Assembly (NCBI GenBank): GCA_902789835.1
Contig: CADAPN010000240.1
Location: 1 to 5,729, forward strand
Direction: 5' to 3'
Length of the DNA stretch: 5,729 nt
From: Oscillospiraceae bacterium
GTDB lineage: Bacteria; Bacillota_A; Clostridia; Oscillospirales; Oscillospiraceae
In this document: one piece after another, positions 1 through 5,729 of the stretch
How the letters are laid out: every line of letters begins with the position of its first letter
Numbering within the stretch: position 1 is the stretch's first letter
Notes under the pieces: model-generated
What the model saw: the letters and a program-made list of their open reading frames with translations, nothing else
Database searches by the model: none
Told to the model about the DNA's origin: nothing
Position numbers and translations under genes: made by a program

Positions 1-74
1 CAGTAGCCGCCCCGGGCAAGCCGGGATTTTCGATGGGCGTTGAAATACGCCCTGGATTTTTCTTTAGCGTTCAT
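1..74 (-). CDS. Partial hypothetical protein, N-terminal 24 codons only
   Basis: The frame opens at ATG 72-74 and remains open to the left edge. It reads MNAKEKSRAYFNAHRKSRLA followed by RGGY. The peptide is strongly basic and unrecognised. It lies in the same frame as the 31-codon ORF, separated by TGA and one ATC codon. A weak purine-rich stretch (GAAAAGAAG) about 12 nt upstream could serve as a ribosome binding site, or translation could be coupled. With only 24 codons, and two G+C-rich hairpins inside them, this is a tentative call. Confidence 0.35.
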   Translation of the reverse strand, partial: MNAKEKSRAYFNAHRKSRLARGGY

Positions 75-77
75 GAT

Positions 78-173
78 TCATTGTTCTTCTTTTCTTGAGA
101 TTTCTGCCTGTCTTTGGAAGTAATTCCGGTAGCAGCTGACGGCCACCAGTTGTTTCGGATTGTAGGGTTTCAT
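78..173 (-). CDS. Small hypothetical protein (31 residues)
   Basis: This short ORF encodes a basic, soluble-looking peptide that begins MKPYNPKQLVAVSCYRNYF and ends in a charged tail, SRKEEQ. I do not recognise a family. The support is contextual: a consensus promoter about 26 nt upstream of the predicted start of translation, a strong ribosome binding site with 8-nt spacing, and an AT-rich 5' leader. Its TGA stop is followed, one codon later and in the same frame, by an ATG that opens the frame running off the left edge. It could be an independent small protein, a leader peptide coupled to the next gene, or the N-terminal part of one protein split by a nonsense codon. Confidence 0.45.
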   Translation of the reverse strand: MKPYNPKQLVAVSCYRNYFQRQAEISRKEEQ

Positions 174-181
174 TCTTCAAA

Positions 182-191
182 CCTTCTTCCT
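182..191 (-). promoter_or_regulatory. Ribosome binding site of the small ORF
   Basis: AGGAAGAAGG on the minus strand ends 8 nt before the ATG at 171-173. This is good spacing and a good match to a Firmicute ribosome binding site. It is the main reason to take the 31-codon ORF seriously. Confidence 0.6.
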
Positions 192-205
192 GATATATAT
201 GGTTT

Positions 206-234
206 ATTATAGTTCGTTTCACCTAATTCGTCAA
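206..234 (-). promoter_or_regulatory. Sigma70/SigA-type promoter for the unit running off the left edge
   Basis: On the minus strand TTGACG (229-234) and a perfect TATAAT (206-211) are separated by exactly 17 bp. The predicted transcription start is near 199. The promoter lies immediately behind the operon terminator, with its -35 box adjacent to the terminator's T tract. It is therefore placed to start a separate transcript on the same strand, covering the small ORF at 78-173 and the partial frame beyond. Confidence 0.75.
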
Positions 235-235
235 G

Positions 236-274
236 TAAAAGCGCTGTGGAAATGTTTGAATCTCCACAGCGCTT
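236..274 (-). terminator. Rho-independent terminator of the transporter operon
   Basis: Positions 239-250 and 263-274 are perfect inverted complements (AAGCGCTGTGGA / TCCACAGCGCTT), a 12-bp stem with a 12-nt loop. On the minus strand the stem core is followed by TTTTAC. It starts about 19 nt after the ATPase stop codon, the expected place for the operon's end. The T tract is short, so some readthrough is possible. Confidence 0.8.
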
Positions 275-292
275 CTGGATTCTGTTCGTTTT

Positions 293-1622
293 TCAGCGCG
301 CGTCAAAAGAAAGCTTTCTGCCGCAGCAGGCACGGATCAGCTCGCTGTCGTGGGTCACCACAAGGATCGTCGTCCCCATGTCTCGCAGCCGGTTTAACAG
401 CTCCGCCGTTTCCATCATATGGGCATAGTCCAGCCCGCTGGTGGGCTCGTCCAGAAGCAGGAGCTTTCGCCCCGAAGCCAAAGCGCAGGCGATAGCCAGG
501 CGCTGCTTCTGACCACCGGAAAGGCTCTGGGGATGCCGGTCCAGAAAGTTGCCCAGATCCAGTTGTTTCAGGAGTTCTACGGCGCGTTCCTTCCCGCCCG
601 CTATCTCTTTTTTTGCGGTCATAGCGTTTCCCCTCATATTCCAGCGTGCCCCTGCAGCGTTTCTCCAGTCCGCACAGGCAATTGAGAAAACTGGTTTTTC
701 CGGCTCCGTTTGCCCCAGTGATCGCCGTGATTTCTCCGACGGCAAGCCGCAGCTCTCGAAGATTCAAGGCCGGCTGCTTCGCACCGGGATAGGAAAAGGC
801 AAAGTCCCGCAGAACCATGGTTCTGTCGCTCTCTTTCAGGGCAGGAAGTTCGATCTCGTCCGGTGCTTCCGGTGTAACGGAGCGAAGCCCCATGACGGAG
901 AGCTCTTCATCCGTCAGGGCATTCTTTTCTTCTCCAGAAAGCTCCTTCACAATCTTCCCATCCCGCAGAATCACAGCCCGGTCGATCAGGTCCCAGAGGT
1001 AGGCGATCCGGTGTTCCGCCGCGATAATCGTCTTGCCCCGGGCCCGCCAGAAGCGGATCATCTCCCGCAGATCCAGCGTCGCCGAATAGTCCAGATTGGC
1101 AGAGGGTTCGTCCAGAAGGATGATCTCCGACCCGGCCACATCCACCGAAGCACAGGCGATTTTCTGCTTTTCCCCATCGGACAGGCGGAAGATATTCCGG
1201 TCCATGAGCTTTTCAATCCCGAAGCGCCTTACCGTATCGTCGATGCGTGCATAGATCTCTTTCTCCGGCAGACCGCGGTTTTCACAGCCGAAGGCCAGCT
1301 CGCCGGTGGTATCCACATTGTAGAACTGGCTGCGCGGGTTCTGAAACACGGTCCCCACCTGCAGGGCAGTCTCATAAAGCTCCCGTTCCTGCACGGATCG
1401 GCCGTTGACGGTGATGCTGCCCTCCGTCACGCCGGGGTAGAAGTGCGGGATCAGGCCGTTGATCAGACGCAGGATTGTCGTCTTACCGCAGCCCGAGGGT
1501 CCGGTGAGCAGGACGAATTCCCCATCTTGCACCGTCAGATCAACATGGACCAGACTTGCCTCGTGCAGATTGCCGCTCTCTTCCACGCCGTAGCGGAAGC
1601 TCACATTATTCAGTTCTACCAC
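293..1622 (-). pseudogene. ECF transporter ATPase with two fused ABC domains (EcfA-A' type), second domain broken by an internal deletion and frameshift
   Basis: The start is GTG at 1620-1622, giving MVELNNVSFRYG, the usual opening of ECF ATPases; it overlaps the EcfT stop by 7 bp. Domain 1 is complete: Walker A GPSGCGKTT at 41-49, Q-loop Q94, signature LSDGE at 147-151, Walker B IILLDEP near 167-173 and switch histidine H204. Domain 2 begins near 268 and has Walker A GANGAGKT at 303-310. The frame breaks after RYDRKK at about 333-338, at a run of seven A on the coding strand (608-614). Unshifted translation reads nonsense to a stop at 303 (439 residues). The genuine end resumes one frame over as EIAGGKERAVELL, then LSGGQKQR, Walker B LLLLDEP, D-loop SGLD and VTHD, stopping with TGA at 293-295. 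Aligned with domain 1, about 30-37 residues including the second Q-loop are absent. Removing one A would restore the frame but not those residues. Genuine decay or an assembly error are both possible. Confidence 0.9.
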
Positions 1623-2353
1623 AGTCTCACCCCGCAGAGTTCCAGAATCCAGACCCCAACCACAAACACGCACCCGGCCAGCAGAACCGCATCCTGCGCC
1701 CGGAATCCGATCCGGCAGATGTTTGTCCGGCGTGTTGGCCCGCCCAGGCCCCGGGTCAACGCTGAGGCGGAGAGCTCTTCCCCGATGCGCACCGTGGAGG
1801 TCATCATCGGCACCAGCTGGTATTCCAGTACCTGTGACGCCTTTGCTCCGCCCAGATGAATCCCCCGCATCCGCATGGCACGGCGGATCGATTTCCATTC
1901 CGCGCTGATGGTAGGAAAGAGCCGGAACATCACCGACATGGGAATCGTAATGGCCTGGGGCACGTGCAGATGCTCCATGGCGGAGATGAACTCGCTGACG
2001 GAGGTAGTGGCAATCAGGTATTCTCCCATCACAACCGTCACCACGAAGCGGGTCAGGATGCCGCCACACAGAAGGGCAAGATAGTTCAGCGCCCGCGGCA
2101 GGAACGGCATGACGGTCAGAAGGCCGTAGCCGGTCCCCAGCATGACAATCCCTCTCGCGAAACGCTTCCACTGCCGCTCTGCGAGGAGCAGCGCAAAAGG
2201 CAGAGCGGAGAGGACCGTCTTGACAGGCCGCAGCGCCTCCCCGCCCAGACCTCCCATCACGAACACGGCCAGTACCAGCACCAGCGCCAGCTTGGTGCGG
2301 GGATCCAGGAAGCCCCGGCGGGCTTCCTGGGAACGCTCAGAAGAGTAGGCCAT
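1616..2353 (-). CDS. ECF transporter T component (EcfT/CbiQ-like transmembrane protein)
   Basis: This 245-residue membrane protein links the S component to the ATPases. The N-terminal DPRTKL motif at 17-22 is characteristic of the EcfT/CbiQ family. Hydrophobic segments lie at about 22-38, 44-58, 67-85, 90-117 and 221-240. The two cytoplasmic coupling signatures that dock into the ATPase grooves are present: an arginine-glycine motif in AMRMRG at 159-164 and a second in SALTRGLGG at 198-206. These define the family more reliably than overall similarity. The ATG at 2351-2353 overlaps the S-component stop by one base, and a weak AAAAGGCCGG lies upstream, so translation is probably by coupling or re-initiation. 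The TAG stop overlaps the ATPase start by 7 bp. Length and motifs are normal, and I see no lesion. Confidence 0.93.
   Translation of the reverse strand: MAYSSERSQEARRGFLDPRTKLALVLVLAVFVMGGLGGEALRPVKTVLSALPFALLLAERQWKRFARGIVMLGTGYGLLTVMPFLPRALNYLALLCGGILTRFVVTVVMGEYLIATTSVSEFISAMEHLHVPQAITIPMSVMFRLFPTISAEWKSIRRAMRMRGIHLGGAKASQVLEYQLVPMMTSTVRIGEELSASALTRGLGGPTRRTNICRIGFRAQDAVLLAGCVFVVGVWILELCGVRLW
1626..1633 (-). promoter_or_regulatory. Ribosome binding site deciding the GTG start of the ECF ATPase
   Basis: GGGGTGAG lies 3 nt before the GTG at 1620-1622, inside the last codons of the T-component gene. No ATG in this frame gives a family-like N-terminus, and the frame is open far upstream through the T gene, so this site and the MVELNNVSF homology choose the start. 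Its position favours translational coupling to EcfT. Confidence 0.6.
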
Positions 2354-2937
2354 CAGGCAAGTCCGGCCTTTTCAAAATGCTTTTTGAGCAGGGCACGGCC
2401 CAGCAGTCCGCCGAGGAGCCCGCACACGAAGCAGGCAATGAGCAGCACCGGAGCCATCCACAGGGGCATCAGCTTCTGCACCGCGTCGATATAGGCCTGC
2501 CCGTAATCTGCCCTCTGGGCAAAGTAGCCTTCATAGTCGGTAAACAGCGGCAGGTAGTTGCCGAAAATCCACATGCTGAAAAGGCTGTAGCTCAGCACCG
2601 CTTTCTTTGCGCTTCTGTATTCTCCGTTCTTAAAGCAGATCTCCGCCAGCAGTCCTGCGATGGCGCAGGTCAGCAGCGGCCAGGGGCCCATGCCGGTCAG
2701 CAGCATCAGGATGCCCATGATCATGGCCATAATGAAGATCATGCCGGGCTTCTTTACTTTCGTCAGAAACAGCATGAACGGAATACCGCCCAGGATCGGG
2801 ACAAGCACACTCAGCAGCGGCAGGAAGATGGGAATCATGCCCAGCATGGCCACCGCAAAGAGAATGACGAAATAGATTGCCCCGTAGATGCCGACATTGA
2901 TGAGATCGCGTCCTTTGAGTTTGTTGTCTGTTTTCAT
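2353..2937 (-). CDS. MptD/Trep_Strep-family ECF transporter S component
   Basis: This is a 194-residue integral membrane protein, complete and the usual size for substrate-binding S components. After a short basic N-terminus (MKTDNKLKGRDLINVGIYG) there are hydrophobic segments at about 14-34, 36-58, 66-82, 85-102, 114-131 and 157-183, and a basic C-terminal tail. The GRDLIN(V/I)GIY opening, the PILGGIPFMLF segment and the TGMGPWPLL segment are what I recognise as the MptD-like family (TIGR02185, Trep_Strep). A GGGAGGAA ribosome binding site sits about 7 nt before the ATG. The gene starts 21 nt after the disrupted half-transporter, and its TGA overlaps the next gene's ATG by one base (TGATG). 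S components capture the substrate and pair with EcfT and the ATPases encoded immediately downstream. Substrates of this family are mostly uncharacterised. The name MptD should not be read as evidence for a particular ligand. Confidence 0.9.
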   Translation of the reverse strand: MKTDNKLKGRDLINVGIYGAIYFVILFAVAMLGMIPIFLPLLSVLVPILGGIPFMLFLTKVKKPGMIFIMAMIMGILMLLTGMGPWPLLTCAIAGLLAEICFKNGEYRSAKKAVLSYSLFSMWIFGNYLPLFTDYEGYFAQRADYGQAYIDAVQKLMPLWMAPVLLIACFVCGLLGGLLGRALLKKHFEKAGLA

Positions 2938-2958
2938 CGATGGATTCCTCCCGTTTCT

Positions 2959-4639
2959 TTATGCTCTGACCTTCCAGCTGGCGGCCTCGCGGCGCTCGCC
3001 GATGAAGGTCTTATAAAGGCCTTCCTGGGCCAGCAGGGATTCGTGGGTTCCCTGCTGAACAATCCTGCCGTGATCGATCACCAGAATCTGGTCTGCGTGT
3101 TCCACGGTTTTCAGGCGATGGGCGATCATGATAACGGTTTTCTCCACCGTCAGGGCCTGAATCGCCCGCATAAGATCGTTTTCATTCTCCGGATCCACGT
3201 TGGCGGTGGCCTCGTCCAGGAAAATCACCGGCGCATCCTTCATCATGGCCCGTGCAATGGAGATCCTCTGTTTTAGACATGATGAAGTCATGGCAACAGG
3301 CCTTCTTCGCCGCCGCGATCACAGTGTCCATGCTCGCCTCCGGCTGGCCGAAGCGGATGTTGTTGGCGATGGTGTCGTGGAAGAGATAGACGTTCTGGAA
3401 CACAAAGGAGAAGTTCTCCATCAGGGAATCCATGTCGTAGTCCCTGACATCTCGCCCGCCCAGCGTTACTTTACCGCTGTCGACGTCCCAGAACCGCGCC
3501 AGAAGATTCACAAGCGTCGTCTTGCCGCCGCCGGAAGGCCCCACGATGGCCGTCGTGGTCTTTTCGGGGATCTGCAGGGAAATGCCGTCGATGACCTTCC
3601 GTTTTTCATAGGAGAACTCCACCGTGTCCGCACGGATGTCCCGTGCGGCGGGCTTTATATTTTCCCCGGTAATGTCCATCTGCTGCGTATCGAGAATCGC
3701 CTGGGCCCGCTCCACACTCACATCCACCACCCGCAGCAGCGCGGAGTAATTGCCCGCTGTCTCCAGACTGGCATAGACGATGAAGGCGGAGATCACCATG
3801 ACCACCGCGGTCAGCGCGTCCATGGTATCCGCACAGTAGAAGGCACAGGAGAAAGCAACCATGCACACCCCCGTAAGCTTCGCGATGAAGTTCTGGGCCG
3901 TCATCCGGGGAATCAGGGTCATTTCCATCTCCGTGTTGATCTTCGCGTTTGCCGCAATAGCGTCGTTCAGTTCCCGGCTCTTGAGCCCGGTCAGATGATA
4001 GGCCTTGACCTCTGCCATGCCCTGCAGGTATTCCAGCACCTTTTCCACCAGCTTTTCATCCGCCGAGAGCTTCCGCCCGGCGAGGCTCCCGGCCGCCGTC
4101 TGAAGGAAGCGGTTGACCAGCAGAAAGAGCGCAAAGCCCGCAAACAGCACCAGTGCGATCCGCCAGTCAAAAAAGAAAAGCATCACGATGATCAGCGACG
4201 TGGTCAGCAGCCCCTCGCATACCAGCATCACCACACGGGTCGCTACATTCTCCAGGTTCTCCATCACGTTGGTGGTAACGGAAGTAATCTGCCCGAGAGA
4301 GTTTTCGTTGAAGTAGCCCATGGGGAGATAGCGCATGTGCTCGGCAATCTCCACACGCTTCTTGGCGCAGGTGTCGTAGCCCGCCTCGGTCTGCAGCATG
4401 GTGCTCTTCGCCTTAATGAGGCCGGAGCCGAGAATCGACAGCAGCATGATGCCGAGACTGAGCAGGATATCCCGGGTTGTTACGCTTCCGCGCAGCAGGG
4501 TGCGGACCATACAGGCAATGGCCGGAATTTTCATTGCCTCAAACAGGGCCTGCAGCACCCCCAGCCAGATAGAGGAACGGAACTTGTGCCGGTTCTCCTC
4601 GCCGCAGAAAGCAAAAAACCGCCGTATGATCTTAACCAT
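2959..4639 (-). pseudogene. ABC transporter ATP-binding/permease protein, partner half-transporter, disrupted by an internal deletion and frameshift
   Basis: The gene starts at ATG 4639 with a strong GGAGGTG ribosome binding site about 7 nt upstream. It overlaps the preceding stop by 8 bp. Residues 1-320 form the transmembrane domain, with hydrophobic segments near 24-45, 58-76, 135-157, 160-178, 254-272 and 275-294. The nucleotide-binding domain has Walker A GPSGGGKT at 367-374 and Q-loop Q415, and is normal up to HDFIMS at 450-455. There, near 3271-3277, the frame breaks. Unshifted translation runs into unrelated sequence and stops at 3182 (485 residues). The correct C-terminal part resumes in another frame with KQRISIARAM, followed by Walker B VIFLDE, switch histidine (IMIAHR) and a TAA at 2959. 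In the neighbouring half-transporter exactly 20 residues, including LSGGE, separate the equivalent HEFIMG and RQRIS. Here they are gone, a net loss of about 59 bp. Without a signature motif this chain should not complete a normal ATP site. A sequence error is the alternative. Confidence 0.9.
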
Positions 4640-5729
4640 TGTCCTTCACCTCCATATGTGCGTTCCACATGGCCTCATACAGGCCGCGGTGCTGAAGCAG
4701 TTCTTCATGCGTTCCCTGATCGTCGATTCTGCCGTCGCGGATCACATAGATCCGGTCCGCGTCCATGACGGTAGAGAGCCGGTGCGCGATGACAATCAGC
4801 GTCTTGCCCTCGGTGAGTTTCGAGACCGAGCGCTGGATCACCGCCTCGTTTTCCGGGTCGGTGTAGGCGGTGGCCTCGTCGAGGATCACCACCGGCGCGG
4901 CTTTGAGCATGGCGCGGGCAATGGAGATGCGCTGCCGCTCGCCGCCGGAGAGATGTCCGCCGGAAGAGCCCACCATCGTGTCATAGCCCTTCTCCAGACC
5001 CATGATGAACTCGTGGCAGCCCGATTGCCGCGCGGCCTCCTCCACCTCCGCGTCAGTGGCGGAGGGTCTGCCGATGCGGATGTTCTCCCGCACCGTCATG
5101 TTGAAGAGGTAGTTGTCCTGGGAGACGAAGGCGATCCGATCCGCGTAGGCCTCCTGCGGAATTTGGCGGATATCCTGCCCGCCCATGCGGATGCTGCCGT
5201 CTGTCACATCCCAGAGAGAGGCGATCAGGCGGGCGATGGTACTCTTGCCGCTGCCGCTGGGTCCGACGAAGGCCACGAAGCTGCCCTCCGGAATCGACAT
5301 GGACACCCCGTGCAGCACTTCCTTCTCCCGGTAGCCGAAGCGCACATCCCGGAGCTCCAGATCGTTTTTCGCCGGTGCGCCGCCTTCCGCCGGTCGGTTC
5401 ATCTCCGGCGCGTCCAGGATGGCCCGCACTTCACCGAAGATGGTGCCCATGGTGCGGAAATCGTCCGAATAGCTCATCATCGTGATGATCGGTGTGATAA
5501 CGCCGACGGAGAGAATGATGACTGTCACAAAGTCCTCGGCGCTCAGAGAGCCGTTTCTGACCAGCAGGCCGCCGATGGGCAGCACGCTCACCATCGTGGC
5601 CGGCATGATCACCATGGCGAAAGTAAACGACAGAATACTGGCGCGCATCCAGTCGATAAAGCTGTGGGCCGCCTCATAGGCGTCGTGGACGAAACGCTCA
5701 TAGCTGGATTTGGTCTTCCCGAAGACCTT
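4632..5729 (-). CDS. ABC transporter ATP-binding/permease protein, exporter-fold half-transporter (5' end missing)
   Basis: This is the C-terminal 365 residues of a half-transporter; the frame is open to the right edge, so roughly the first 200 residues lie outside. The fragment begins in the cytoplasmic loop typical of the exporter fold (KVFGKTKSSYERF). Two hydrophobic segments follow at about 31-57 and 66-85, then a complete nucleotide-binding domain: Walker A GPSGSGKS at 156-163, Q-loop Q204, signature LSGGE at 260-264, Walker B VVILDE at 280-285 and switch histidine H316. All catalytic residues are present, so this chain looks functional. The loop before the signature reads VGSSGG, where many exporters have VGE.G. 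An internal ATG at 5648 is not the start, because homologous coding continues upstream of it. The TAA stop overlaps the next gene's start by 8 bp, so the two chains probably form a heterodimer in the cytoplasmic membrane. Similar pairs include exporters and exporter-fold siderophore importers (YbtPQ, IrtAB); the direction of transport is not visible here. Confidence 0.93.
   Translation of the reverse strand, partial: KVFGKTKSSYERFVHDAYEAAHSFIDWMRASILSFTFAMVIMPATMVSVLPIGGLLVRNGSLSAEDFVTVIILSVGVITPIITMMSYSDDFRTMGTIFGEVRAILDAPEMNRPAEGGAPAKNDLELRDVRFGYREKEVLHGVSMSIPEGSFVAFVGPSGSGKSTIARLIASLWDVTDGSIRMGGQDIRQIPQEAYADRIAFVSQDNYLFNMTVRENIRIGRPSATDAEVEEAARQSGCHEFIMGLEKGYDTMVGSSGGHLSGGERQRISIARAMLKAAPVVILDEATAYTDPENEAVIQRSVSKLTEGKTLIVIAHRLSTVMDADRIYVIRDGRIDDQGTHEELLQHRGLYEAMWNAHMEVKDNG

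Noticed and set aside
75..199. Riboswitch in the leader downstream of the promoter
   Set aside because: The leader is short and largely filled by the small ORF. I see no conserved aptamer core or terminator/antiterminator pair on the minus strand.
603..617. Programmed -1 frameshifting at the AAAAAAAG run in the ECF ATPase
   Set aside because: A -1 shift meets a TAG stop within a few codons (AAA AAG AGA TAG). The genuine downstream frame needs the opposite shift, and even then the Q-loop residues remain absent from the DNA.
293..745. A separate 150-residue ATPase gene starting at ATG 745
   Set aside because: Its first 45 or so residues are an out-of-frame reading of the Walker A region of domain 2. 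Only the part after the junction is genuine, and it belongs to the broken ECF ATPase.
2959..3291. A separate small ATPase-like gene starting at ATG 3291
   Set aside because: The first residues (MTSSCL) come from reading the preceding gene out of frame. Real homology starts at KQRISIARAM, so this is the detached end of the disrupted half-transporter.
3200..4768. Long plus-strand open frame of 522 codons, with others at 549-1859 and 2377-3276
   Set aside because: They lie opposite genes with clear ABC and ECF motifs. Their products are rich in H, Q, R and P with no recognisable domain, as expected of antisense frames in GC-rich coding DNA.

Overview
The window is one minus-strand membrane-transport operon followed by the start of a second transcription unit. 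It most resembles a moderately GC-rich Gram-positive bacterium, probably a Clostridia-type Firmicute. That rests on purine-rich ribosome binding sites, the MptD/Trep_Strep S component, tight translational coupling, and the pairing of exporter-fold ABC half-transporters with an ECF module. I judged composition by eye and do not assign a genus.

Reading along the minus strand (right to left) there are five transporter genes. First is an exporter-fold ABC half-transporter cut by the right edge (4632-5729). Its partner half-transporter follows (2959-4639). Then come an MptD-type ECF S component (2353-2937), an EcfT-type transmembrane protein (1616-2353) and a two-domain ECF ATPase (293-1622). Four of the five starts sit on or overlap the preceding stop codon or lie about 20 nt from it, so this is a single operon. 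A hairpin with a T tract (236-274) ends it. Directly behind it is a well-formed sigma70/SigA-type promoter (TTGACG, 17 bp, TATAAT), a short leader, a 31-codon ORF and a partial reading frame that runs off the left edge. That end is AT-richer than the operon.

The first two genes would form a heterodimeric half-transporter pair. The last three would form a substrate-specific ECF importer (S, T and fused A-A'). Exporter-fold pairs next to ECF modules suggest uptake of a cofactor or metal chelate such as haem or a metallophore, but the substrate cannot be read from the sequence.

The most unusual observation is that both complete ATPase-bearing genes carry an internal out-of-frame deletion in a nucleotide-binding domain. 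The partner half-transporter lacks 20 codons including its whole ABC signature motif. The ECF ATPase lacks roughly 30-37 codons including the second Q-loop. Both junctions lie at runs of A on the coding strand, and both shift the downstream frame by the same amount. The S and T genes are intact. Either the operon is decaying or the assembled sequence is wrong at two places; raw reads would decide. I found no CRISPR array, tRNA, rRNA or insertion sequence.
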